A stretch of 64,000 nt of DNA from DAOUMU01 sp034409055 (GTDB taxonomy: Bacteria > Chloroflexota > Anaerolineae > 4572-78 > J111), in NCBI GenBank assembly GCA_034409055.1, contig DAOUMU010000381.1:1-64000 (forward strand), read 5' to 3'. Both the position numbers and the translations under genes were made by a program. The notes under the pieces are model-generated. The model made no database searches. It worked only from the letters and a program-made list of their open reading frames with translations, and had not been told where the DNA came from. Of the stretch, positions 26,470 through 34,194 are shown one piece after another. Position 1 is the stretch's first letter; every line of letters begins with the position of its first letter.

Positions 26470-27198
26470 TCAAATATCTTCCAGCGGCTCGGGAAAATGG
26501 CCGAATTTAACCCGGGGACCGGCCACCGGCGCGGCCCAGTGAACGGCATTGGTAATGACCCGGATCACTTCGGACTGATCGAAAACCGGATAGGTCTCGT
26601 GACCGGGCCGGAAGTAAAAGATTTTGCCCCGGCCCCGGTGGAAACAGCACCCGCTGCGGAACACCTCGCCCCCCTGAAACCAACTGATAAAGACCAGGGT
26701 GTCGGGCGCAGGGATGTCAAAATGTTCGCCGTACATCTCGGCCTGGGGAATCTCGAAATACTCCTTCAGGCCGGCAGCAATGGGGTGCCCCGGCGCAACG
26801 ACCCAAATGCGTTCCCGTTCGTCCATCTCGCGCCACTTGAGGTCACAGGAGGTACCCATCAGCCGCTTGAAAATCTTGGACATGTGGCCGGAGTGGAGTA
26901 CGACCAGGCCCATCCCATCCGCCAGCACGCGTTGTTGCACCCGGTCCACAATTTCATCCTTGACCTCGTTATGGGCCAGGTGTCCCCACCAGATTAGAAC
27001 ATCTGTCTGGGCCAGGGCCGTCTCGGTTAAGCCGTGTTCAGGTTCGTCCAGGGTAGCCGTCTGCACGGTCAGCCCGGCCTCACGTAGATGCCGGGCAATG
27101 ACCTGGTGAATGCCATCCGGGTAGATTTTGGCCACCTCAGCCTCTGTTTTTTCGTGCCGATATTCGTTCCATACGGTCACGCGAGGTAAATTTTTCAT
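26470..27198 (-). CDS. ThuA domain protein
   Basis: A 242-residue ThuA/glutamine-amidotransferase-like protein. Start ATG 27198 fits GGAG about 10 bases upstream better than the earlier in-frame start at 27228. Segments typical of the family are VTVWNEYRHE, DVLIWWGHLAHNEV, GLVVLHSGHMS and GRGKIFYFRPGHETYPVF. ThuA proteins take part in trehalose and 3-keto-trehalose metabolism. It leads the four-gene minus-strand cassette. Confidence 0.92.
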   Translation of the reverse strand: MKNLPRVTVWNEYRHEKTEAEVAKIYPDGIHQVIARHLREAGLTVQTATLDEPEHGLTETALAQTDVLIWWGHLAHNEVKDEIVDRVQQRVLADGMGLVVLHSGHMSKIFKRLMGTSCDLKWREMDERERIWVVAPGHPIAAGLKEYFEIPQAEMYGEHFDIPAPDTLVFISWFQGGEVFRSGCCFHRGRGKIFYFRPGHETYPVFDQSEVIRVITNAVHWAAPVAGPRVKFGHFPEPLEDI

Positions 27199-27246
27199 AC
27201 TGCTTTTTCTCCTTGTTGGGCTAAACAATTCTCTATTCGTTCAAAA

Positions 27247-27276
27247 TTGACAGTGTCCCAATTCGTCTGATATACT
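27247..27276 (+). promoter_or_regulatory. Sigma-70-like promoter for the UPF0173 gene
   Basis: Perfect TTGACA (27247-27252) and TATACT (27271-27276) with an 18-base spacer, about 50 bases before the start codon. It sits in the divergent gap between the ThuA cassette and the hydrolase gene. Confidence 0.7.
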
Positions 27277-27328
27277 CAGGCCAAATATGTTAAATTGTTT
27301 GGTCGAAGTATAAAAAGGAGGCGCAAAA

Positions 27329-28021
27329 ATGGCAATTAAGTACACCTTTGTTGGTCATGGAACGCATATGTTTGACATTGGGGGTAAGCAGATCGTGGTC
27401 GATCCTTTCTTTACCAGTAACCCGGCCACTGAAGTTTCGGCCGATTCCGTGGCCGCAGATTACATTTTGATTTCACACGGTCACGGAGATCACGTCGAAG
27501 ATGTTGTGTCCATAGCCAGGCGAACGGGAGCCACGGTGATCACCAACTTTGAGATTGCCAATTGGCTACAAGGCCAGGAGGTGGCCGAGGACAAAGTCCA
27601 CCCGCAGCACATCGGGGGTGGCTTTAATTATGAGTTTGGCTACGTGAAGCTGACCATCGCCCACCACGGTTCCGGCCTGCCCGATGGCAGTTATGGGGGC
27701 AACCCGGCCGGTTTCCTGATCAGGACGAGCGAGGGCAAAAAGATTTACCTGGCCTGCGATACGGCCCTCTTCTCCGATATGAAACTCTACGGTGAGGAAG
27801 GCATTGACTTATTCGTGCTGCCCATCGGCGATAACTTCACCATGGGCCCGGATGATGCTCTGCAGGCGGTGAAGCTGGTCCAACCCAAGCTGGCCGTGCC
27901 CTGCCACTACAACACCTGGCCCTTGATCGAACAGGACGCCGAAGCCTGGGCCAAACGGGTCGAAGCTGAAACGGACACCAAAGTGGCTGTGTTGCAGCCG
28001 GGTCAATCGTTGGAATTGTAA
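27329..28021 (+). CDS. UPF0173 metal-dependent hydrolase (metallo-beta-lactamase fold)
   Basis: A 230-residue protein with GGAGG about 8 bases before the ATG. Metal ligands are visible in ISHGHGDHVEDV, the later His in IAHHGSGLPDG, Asp in LACDTALFSDM and His in AVPCHYNTWP. The length and YTFVGHGTHMFDIGGK start match UPF0173 (YtkL-like) hydrolases. Cellular substrate is unknown. Confidence 0.95.
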   Translation: MAIKYTFVGHGTHMFDIGGKQIVVDPFFTSNPATEVSADSVAADYILISHGHGDHVEDVVSIARRTGATVITNFEIANWLQGQEVAEDKVHPQHIGGGFNYEFGYVKLTIAHHGSGLPDGSYGGNPAGFLIRTSEGKKIYLACDTALFSDMKLYGEEGIDLFVLPIGDNFTMGPDDALQAVKLVQPKLAVPCHYNTWPLIEQDAEAWAKRVEAETDTKVAVLQPGQSLEL

Positions 28022-28091
28022 GTTCATTAAAGCTGACTAATGATCTCGTCGTGAAATCCGGCAAAAAATGCTATTTGGAGGATCAAACTAT

Positions 28092-29021
28092 ATGCAAGTT
28101 GGTTTTATTGGACTAGGTAATATGGGTGGAGCCGCAGCCCGCAATATTCAGCGAGCAGGTTTCGACTTAGTGGTGTATGATATCAGAAAAGATGCTGCAA
28201 AAACGCTAATTGAATACGGGGCAAGTTGGGCTGACTCACCTGTTGAGATAATTAATCGAGTTGATATCGTAGCAACGATGGTATTTGGCCCAGAGCAGAT
28301 TGAGCAAGTAGTGCGCGGCGAAAAAGGCCTCCTTTCCGGCGACTGTAATGGCAAAGGATGGATAGATTTAACGACAAGTAGTCCAACACTTATGCGAGAA
28401 CTTGCACATAAGTTTAAGCAAAAGGGAGGTTTCCCTGTTGATGCTCCTGTGACAGGCTCAGTCGATGCTGCCATTCGTGGTGATATGATAATGTTTGTTG
28501 GAGGGGATGATACAGCTATTGAGAAAGTGCGTATCATTCTTGAAGCAATGGGAGAAATTCGGCGAGTGGGAGATTATGGTAACGGATATGTCGCTAAATT
28601 GGTTAACAACCAACTCTGGAAAATACATGCCGCCGCTATTGGTGAAGCGATGGTCACAGCTAAAAAGGCAGGGCTTGAACCAGAGGTGTGGTGGGAAGCG
28701 ATGAAGGGGGGAGCGGCTGACAGTTTTGTAATGCAACACGATGTCCCTTCGATTTTTGCAGGTCATTATGATCCGTCATTTAGATTGGCGCTTTGTCTAA
28801 AAGACTTGAGGCTGATTGATGAATTATTGAAGGAAACTGGAACACGATCAGAACTGACACAAGCGGCCTATGATCGTTTCCGTGAAGCCGCTGAACGATA
28901 TGGTGAAGATGCTGGGGAGATGACAGTGTGTAAACTCATTGAAGATGATGCAGGTATTAACCTGCGGGTTGATGGGGACTGGCTTGCCCCGTGGGAAGTT
29001 AAACATCCAGATGATAGGTAG
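28092..29021 (+). CDS. NAD(P)-dependent oxidoreductase, 3-hydroxyisobutyrate dehydrogenase family
   Basis: A 309-residue beta-hydroxyacid dehydrogenase from ATG 28092 (GGAGG about 10 bases upstream). The Rossmann motif is GFIGLGNMGGAAARNI, the substrate-binding segment is DAPVTGSVDAAIRGDM, and the catalytic Lys lies in GNGYVAKLVNNQLWK. It is noticeably AT-richer than its neighbours, hinting at separate acquisition. Substrate uncertain: 3-hydroxyisobutyrate, tartronate semialdehyde or a similar acid. Confidence 0.92.
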   Translation: MQVGFIGLGNMGGAAARNIQRAGFDLVVYDIRKDAAKTLIEYGASWADSPVEIINRVDIVATMVFGPEQIEQVVRGEKGLLSGDCNGKGWIDLTTSSPTLMRELAHKFKQKGGFPVDAPVTGSVDAAIRGDMIMFVGGDDTAIEKVRIILEAMGEIRRVGDYGNGYVAKLVNNQLWKIHAAAIGEAMVTAKKAGLEPEVWWEAMKGGAADSFVMQHDVPSIFAGHYDPSFRLALCLKDLRLIDELLKETGTRSELTQAAYDRFREAAERYGEDAGEMTVCKLIEDDAGINLRVDGDWLAPWEVKHPDDR

Positions 29022-29139
29022 TGAAGTAGATTTAATGTGACAACGAAACTACGGACCTGGCAACCGATGTAAGTACAGAGCTTTGGGGGCCGTCACCGGT
29101 TGTGCCCGACCTCATTCGACCAGGGACATAGTCTTATTT

Positions 29140-29277
29140 GATTACCCGACATTGGAAATCAGAAACCAGGTTTTTCGCTTGCTAAGACATTTTTGGTGCT
29201 CTAGAATGCTCAAAAAGCAACGATTAGCTCGGTTCAGACGACAAAAAACCTGGTTTCTCTCCCCGTGTCGGGTAGTG
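29140..29277. repeat. Palindromic element with AGAAACCAGG arms
   Basis: Outer arms attacccgacattgg and ccgtgtcgggtagt, inner arms agaaaccaggttttt (29161-29175) and aaaaacctggtttct (29244-29258). A third agaaaccagg lies at 29301. The symmetric structure of about 137 bases lacks any ORF and resembles a small non-autonomous (MITE-like) element. The remaining gap sequence from 29022 shows nothing else I can name. Confidence 0.7.
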
Positions 29278-29378
29278 AATAGTCTTATAAGCGGCAATTG
29301 AGAAACCAGGAGGCATAGTTGTTTCTTCCGCGCAGACAACTACGCCTCCGTCTAGTGCCATTGCGTTGATCCCAAGAT

Positions 29379-29441
29379 GGCATAGGGATGCCCTCTCTAC
29401 GGGGATGCCCTCTCTACGGGGATGCCCTCTCTACGGGAGGG
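29379..29441 (+). repeat. Short tandem repeats of the GGCATAGGGATGCC family
   Basis: A ggcatagggatgccctctctac unit is followed by three perfect copies of a 17-base unit (ggggatgccctctctac). It is the same core as the array upstream of the bactofilin gene, here expanded in a different register. Confidence 0.85.
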
Positions 29442-29455
29442 AGGGGGAATCCTAA

Positions 29456-29484
29456 TTGCTATTACTCCCCGGTTGTGATATACT
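29456..29484 (+). promoter_or_regulatory. Sigma-70-like promoter upstream of a candidate small RNA
   Basis: TTGCTA (29456-29461) and TATACT (29479-29484), 17-base spacer. The predicted transcript start is about 29491. Confidence 0.6.
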
Positions 29485-29490
29485 GAGCAA

Positions 29491-29605
29491 AATGGAAAAG
29501 CCCCGCCACAAGCGGGGCTTTGGCCCGGACCGGGTGAGGTGAGCACCCTGACCGGAGGCTTTTATTGTAGTGGGAAAGCTCCGCCTGGTCAAGGTGGGGT
29601 TTTTT
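29491..29605 (+). ncRNA. Candidate small RNA or structured leader
   Basis: A segment of about 115 bases bounded by a good promoter and a terminator-like hairpin. The first hairpin is agccccgc/gcggggct (29499-29506 and 29512-29519). A middle region with cccggaccggg and gtgagcaccctgaccgg can fold. The final stem ctccgcc/ggtgggg (29579-29585, 29593-29599) is followed by six T. No ORF. It could be a free sRNA or the 5' attenuator of the secreted-protein gene that starts 66 bases later. No known RNA family was recognised. Confidence 0.5.
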
Positions 29606-29670
29606 AATGTTCCACCTTTTCCGTATTATTGTGGCGGGCGAGGCTTCACTAACCTATTTGGGGGGCAGTG

Positions 29671-30141
29671 ATGAGAAAGACAATTGCGTTGGTAATTCTG
29701 CTAGTTGTGGCAATAACCCTGTCAATTACGTATGCAATAATACAGGCACAACAGGCTCCGCGTTGGCAGATAAAATTAAATAATTACGTTAAGTATAGAA
29801 ACGACACCCTGTACAAAGACCCCCTGATGTCTGGAACAGTGACCGTAGAGAGAGTGACCAGCGCCAGCCGACCGGAGAACTTTCATCAGACCGGAAAGAA
29901 GAGGTTGGTTGTTGGCGATCATTACTGGCTGATGGAGAACAGAGAAGCGTTGTTATCTCCACCAGAAGAAGTAAGGTGTGTTTTGTTAAGGGAAGACACC
30001 CGGTCAAATGATGGCTCTAAAGCGGAGGTAACCCATAATGTTTTATTTGTGGCGTATTATTCACACCCGGTTGAACCTGAATGGTTAGTTTATAAAGGAG
30101 ACAACGCCTCCGCGATTGGCTGTGAGTTGGAATGGGAGTAA
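29671..30141 (+). CDS. Hypothetical exported or membrane-anchored protein
   Basis: A 156-residue protein from ATG 29671 (a GTG at 29668 is adjacent). It has GGGGGG just upstream. An N-terminal hydrophobic segment (IALVILLVVAITLSITYAII) is followed by a soluble part rich in charged residues, with two Cys (VRCVLL and IGCELEWE) that could form a disulfide outside the cell. No family recognised. Confidence 0.7.
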   Translation: MRKTIALVILLVVAITLSITYAIIQAQQAPRWQIKLNNYVKYRNDTLYKDPLMSGTVTVERVTSASRPENFHQTGKKRLVVGDHYWLMENREALLSPPEEVRCVLLREDTRSNDGSKAEVTHNVLFVAYYSHPVEPEWLVYKGDNASAIGCELEWE

Positions 30142-30221
30142 TCAGAAATTGTGAACCCGCAGGGCAAGTGTAGCCAATCGTGAATTGTGAACTATAAACT
30201 TGGGTACGGAGGACAACTCTG

Positions 30222-30776
30222 ATGCACACTTTACTCAATCGCGGATCTGTTGTGGCGGTGTGCCAAAAAGCTGAACCAGGCTTGCCAAAATTGGCGGTCG
30301 AGGCCGTCCAGCTCATCGAAAACTATGGTGTCGTAGGGGATTACCATGCAGGCCAGTTCGTACGTCACCGCTACCTGGCGAAAAGAGACCCAACCCAACC
30401 AAATCTGCGCCAAGTACTGCTTGTCGATACGTCAATCCTGGCTGAGATTGCGCGCCAAGACATTCATCTAAAACCAGGGATGCTGGGTGAGAATATCATA
30501 GTGGACGGGGTCGCGGTGATGACTCTGGCGATTGGAACTCAGCTTGAGATCGGCGAGACGCTGCTGGAAGTGACCGAGGTCCGCAATCCGTGTTACCAGT
30601 TGAATGAGATGCACCCGCGTCTGCTCAAAGCGGTAGCGACCAAAGTGGACGGCCAGGTTCGCCGGAACGCCGGGATGATGGCGCGTATCCTGAAAAGAGG
30701 GTGGGTCCGGCCAGGCGACCCCGTGATTGTGCGTGGCGAACCAGGCGTACGGCAGACCACCGTAAAAACAAGCTGA
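30222..30776 (+). CDS. MOSC domain protein
   Basis: A 184-residue beta-barrel protein of the molybdenum-cofactor sulfurase C-terminal family. GGAGG lies about 8 bases before the ATG. Visible are GVVGDYHAG, RQVLLVDTSI, GMLGENIIVDG and the conserved Cys in EVRNPCYQLNEM that can carry sulfur. Short stand-alone MOSC proteins are thought to bind Moco or transfer sulfur. The phosphatase-like gene 44 bases downstream is probably co-transcribed. Confidence 0.93.
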   Translation: MHTLLNRGSVVAVCQKAEPGLPKLAVEAVQLIENYGVVGDYHAGQFVRHRYLAKRDPTQPNLRQVLLVDTSILAEIARQDIHLKPGMLGENIIVDGVAVMTLAIGTQLEIGETLLEVTEVRNPCYQLNEMHPRLLKAVATKVDGQVRRNAGMMARILKRGWVRPGDPVIVRGEPGVRQTTVKTS

Positions 30777-30820
30777 ACGCGGCAGTTTTGGCGGTCAGCC
30801 CTGTCTACCAACAGGACAAT

Positions 30821-31252
30821 ATGTATCGAATTCGACCCTGGCTCTATATAGGTAAATACAGAGAAACCCTCAACCTCAATCTCCTTTCGGCCAATCAAAT
30901 CGGGGCCGCGCTTCAACTGGCCGGGTTAGTTGAACAACCGGGCATTAATATCCTTTACTTAGCCGTTGATGATGGGGTTCCTTTGCCGGCTGACCTTTTG
31001 CAAAAAGGCGTCGAGTTTATAATTGTCAACAAAGAGGCAGGCAAAAGGGCACTTGTCGCCTGTGGAGCTGGGATTAGTCGGTCGGCCTCGTTTGCGATAG
31101 CCGCATTAAAAGAGGTGGAAGGACTAAGTTTATTGGAGGCTTTACAGGAGATAAAACGTTATCACCCCGGTGCAATGCCACATCCGGCTTTGTGGCAATC
31201 GCTTTGTGAATATTATGATGAAGACACTCCATTTGTAGAAACGATAAGCTAA
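30821..31252 (+). CDS. Dual-specificity protein phosphatase-like protein
   Basis: A 143-residue cysteine phosphatase. ATG 30821 gives the usual DSP start (MYRIRPWLYIGKYRET). The signature CX5R loop is VACGAGISRSAS with catalytic Cys and Arg, and a general-acid Asp candidate lies in LAVDDGVPLPADL. Substrates are unknown; the domain can act on phospho-Tyr, phospho-Ser or small phosphates. Terminator downstream at about 31298. Confidence 0.88.
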   Translation: MYRIRPWLYIGKYRETLNLNLLSANQIGAALQLAGLVEQPGINILYLAVDDGVPLPADLLQKGVEFIIVNKEAGKRALVACGAGISRSASFAIAALKEVEGLSLLEALQEIKRYHPGAMPHPALWQSLCEYYDEDTPFVETIS

Positions 31253-31297
31253 AAGGAGTTATCACGAGTGTTGACACACCATCAATTATCAACATAG

Positions 31298-31332
31298 GCC
31301 CGCATCGTTTTGACCTGATGCGGGTCTTTTTT
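31298..31332 (+). terminator. Rho-independent terminator after the phosphatase gene
   Basis: Stem cccgcatc/gatgcggg with an intervening loop gttttgacct, followed by a run of T (tctttttt). About 45 bases past the stop codon. Confidence 0.85.
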
Positions 31333-31374
31333 GATCTAATCCGCTGGAGGCGAAGCTTCAGCCGGAGACATAAC

Positions 31375-31402
31375 TTGTTAAAAATAGCGCAATGGTTATA
31401 CT
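31375..31402 (+). promoter_or_regulatory. Sigma-70-like promoter for the hybrid kinase operon
   Basis: TTGTTA (31375-31380) and TATACT (31397-31402), 16-base spacer, about 77 bases before the GTG start. Confidence 0.5.
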
Positions 31403-31478
31403 TCATTAGGTTGTTTTTTGCCTATCCAAGCGGGGAAAAATCAAAATTACCACGTTACCAAAAGGGGTTGGGTAAATA

Positions 31479-33509
31479 GTGGCAAAAACCAAGATTCTGG
31501 TCGTTGAAGACGAAGGCATCATCGCCAGGGACCTACAAAACGTGTTGACGGGGTTGGGCTATGTCGTTTCGGCTGTCGTCTCTTCCGGGGAGGCTGCTGT
31601 CGAACAAGCGGCCCAGACCCGGCCGGACCTGGTGCTGATGGACATTGTGCTCGATGGGGAGATCGATGGCATCGAGGCGGCCGAACAAATCCGGATCCGT
31701 TTCGACATTCCGGTCATCTTTCTGACGGCCTATGCCGATGAGAAAATGTTGAAGCGGGCCAAAGTAACTGAGCCCTTTGGCTATCTCCTCAAACCGTTCG
31801 AGGATAGAGAACTGTCCACCAATATCGAGATGGCCCTATATAAACACCAGATGGAAAAGAAGTTGCGAGAGAGCGAGAAGCAGTTGGAGGTATTCTTTTC
31901 CCAATCCCTGGATGGCTGCTTTTTTATGATGCTCGATGAGCCCGTACAGTGGGACGATACGGTCGACAAAGAGCGTGTCTTGGACTATGTGTTTGCCCAT
32001 CAGCGGATTACCAAAATCAACGAGGCCATGCTGGCCCAATATAGAGCCAGCCGGGAACAACTTCTTAGTTTGACCCCGAATGACTTTTTTGCCCATAACC
32101 TTTCGCAGGGCAGAGCGATCTGGCGTATGTTCTTTGATCAGGGCCGGCTTCACATCGAAACCAATGAACAAAAATTGGATGGGACACCGATGTGGATTGA
32201 GGGAGAGTATGTTTGTCTGTACGACGAGCAGGGCCGGATTACTGGCCACTTTGGCATTCAAAGAGAGATAACCGAACGGAAGCAGGCCGAGAAGGCGTTG
32301 CACCAGCAAAATCGCAACCTGGCCCTGCTCAACCAGGTAGGCCAAACACTGGCGGCTACACTCGACTTTACCCAGGTTATCGAACAGTTCCTCCGGGCAG
32401 TTAGCCAGATGACCAATGCAGAAGGTAGCTCGGTCTGGTTATGGGACACGGTTCGTCCCACAAAAATGCCTGACCAGGAGGGCGAGTTGGTCTGCCAGGC
32501 TATCTTGTTCAACGACCAATACAATTTCGCGCCTGATTTGCGTCTACCTTCCGGGCAAGGCATCGCCGACTGGGTGGCGCAGAGTGGACAGAGTACGATA
32601 GTCACCAACGTACAGGATGACCCCCTCTTCTTCCCCGGCATTGACCGGCAAACCGGCGTGTGCACAGTTTCGCTGCTGGCTGTGCCGCTGTGGGTTCGTG
32701 GCAAGGTAGTGGGAGTGTTAGAGGTGATCAATAAACTGGACGGGAATTTCAACAAGGATGATCGGGCCCTGGTCGAGACACTGGCCGCTTCGGCTGCCAT
32801 CGCCATTGACAATGCCCGCCTATTGGAGCAAGCCCACCTGGACGCCGAAACCAAGGCCACTCTGCTGAACGAGGTCAACCACCGCGTCAAGAATAACCTG
32901 GCCTCCATCATGGGCATTCTTGCCCTGGAGATGGATCGCCCTTACCGGGAAGTCACCGACTTTCGGGCGACTTTGCAAGATTTACAAAATCGGATACAGG
33001 GCCTGGCCACCGTTCACGATTTGCTTTCGGCCAGCCAATGGTCGCCATTGCCACTGGAGAAACTGGTAACAGAAGTGATCTGGGCGGCCCTAAGCAGCTC
33101 GCCCATCCGCCACAAGATTGAGGTCACGGCGACTCGATCGGGCCGAATCGAACCCGTGCGGGAGCAACTGGCCGAACCGTTGTTGATTACGCCCAAGCAG
33201 GCTACCGGTCTGGCCCTGGTGATCAACGAACTGACGACTAACAGCATCAAACACGCCTTTCTGGAACAAGACCAAGGACGCATTGAGGTGGATATTACCG
33301 TCGAGGATGAGGACGACCGACAGGTAAGGTTGCAATTCCGCGATGATGGCCCCGGCTGGCCGGATGAGGTACTGCGGGACGAGGACGAAAGCATCGGCTT
33401 GCGTCTGGTCCGAATGACCGTGCGTAGCCCCTTGCGCGGCCAGTTGGCTTTATACAATGAGGCTGGAGCCGTGGCGATTGTTACCTTCAAACTGGCCCCA
33501 CCGGATTAG
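31479..33509 (+). CDS. Hybrid sensor histidine kinase (REC-PAS-GAF-HisKA_2)
   Basis: Cytoplasmic signalling protein of 676 residues, GTG start. An N-terminal receiver domain has ILVVEDEG and the phospho-Asp in LVLMDIVLDG. A PAS-like region (about 145-270, ending GHFGIQREITERKQAE) and a GAF domain (about 275-455) follow. The HisKA_2 kinase has His in NEVNHRVKNNLASIMGIL, with ATPase motifs NELTTNSIKHAF and FRDDGPGWPD. No membrane span. The receiver at the N-terminus suggests it is itself driven by another kinase. A regulator follows 28 bases downstream. Confidence 0.94.
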   Translation: MAKTKILVVEDEGIIARDLQNVLTGLGYVVSAVVSSGEAAVEQAAQTRPDLVLMDIVLDGEIDGIEAAEQIRIRFDIPVIFLTAYADEKMLKRAKVTEPFGYLLKPFEDRELSTNIEMALYKHQMEKKLRESEKQLEVFFSQSLDGCFFMMLDEPVQWDDTVDKERVLDYVFAHQRITKINEAMLAQYRASREQLLSLTPNDFFAHNLSQGRAIWRMFFDQGRLHIETNEQKLDGTPMWIEGEYVCLYDEQGRITGHFGIQREITERKQAEKALHQQNRNLALLNQVGQTLAATLDFTQVIEQFLRAVSQMTNAEGSSVWLWDTVRPTKMPDQEGELVCQAILFNDQYNFAPDLRLPSGQGIADWVAQSGQSTIVTNVQDDPLFFPGIDRQTGVCTVSLLAVPLWVRGKVVGVLEVINKLDGNFNKDDRALVETLAASAAIAIDNARLLEQAHLDAETKATLLNEVNHRVKNNLASIMGILALEMDRPYREVTDFRATLQDLQNRIQGLATVHDLLSASQWSPLPLEKLVTEVIWAALSSSPIRHKIEVTATRSGRIEPVREQLAEPLLITPKQATGLALVINELTTNSIKHAFLEQDQGRIEVDITVEDEDDRQVRLQFRDDGPGWPDEVLRDEDESIGLRLVRMTVRSPLRGQLALYNEAGAVAIVTFKLAPPD

Positions 33510-33537
33510 ATGGTTTCTGTTGCAAAAGGATAAAACA

Positions 33538-34176
33538 ATGACCAAAGAAAAACCTATTCACCTCTTGGTTGTTGACGACGAGCCGTTCGTCAACCAACTC
33601 ATTCAGAACCAACTGACCAATCTGGGGTACAGAGTCTCTGGCACGGCCTTTGATGGTCCTGAGGCAGTAAAATTGACCTGTCAAACCCGGCCTGACGTGG
33701 TCTTAATGGATTTGCAAATGCCCGATCCTGAAACGGGCCGGGATGATCGTCTGGCCGGTCTGCGAGCCGCTCAGACGATTCAAGAAGAATGTCCCACACC
33801 GGTGATTCTGTTGACGGCTCACGAATCGCCGGAACTGGTTCAACAAGCTAGCACTGCTGGCGTAGGCGCTTACCTGGTTAAACCCCCTGACCCCCGTACG
33901 ATAGAGCGGACCATCACCGTGACTCTGGCTCGTTTTGAGGATATGATGGAATTGCGCCGGCTGAACGCCGAATTGCAGGCAGCTTTGGCCAAGGTCAAAC
34001 TGTTGAGTGGTCTGTTGCCCATTTGTGCCAACTGCAAAAAAATCCGTGACGACGAAGGTTATTGGCATCAAGTTGAAGTGTATGTACAAAACCATTCCGA
34101 AGCGGAATTCACTCACGGACTTTGCCCAGAGTGTGCGAAAAAGTTGTATCCTGACTTTTTTGTAGAGGATGAGTAG
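33538..34176 (+). CDS. Response regulator with C-terminal zinc-ribbon-like domain
   Basis: A 212-residue protein from ATG 33538 (AAAGGA upstream). The receiver domain (about 6-125) has VVDDEP and the phospho-Asp in VVLMDLQMPD. A coiled linker (about 135-160) leads to a Cys-rich tail (CANCKKIRDDEGYW then HGLCPECAKKLYPDFF) that recurs in signalling proteins and probably binds zinc. There is no DNA-binding domain, so output is probably by protein contact. Operonic with the hybrid kinase; ends 18 bases from the convergent gene. Confidence 0.93.
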   Translation: MTKEKPIHLLVVDDEPFVNQLIQNQLTNLGYRVSGTAFDGPEAVKLTCQTRPDVVLMDLQMPDPETGRDDRLAGLRAAQTIQEECPTPVILLTAHESPELVQQASTAGVGAYLVKPPDPRTIERTITVTLARFEDMMELRRLNAELQAALAKVKLLSGLLPICANCKKIRDDEGYWHQVEVYVQNHSEAEFTHGLCPECAKKLYPDFFVEDE

Positions 34177-34194
34177 CATTGGCAGTACCTCACC

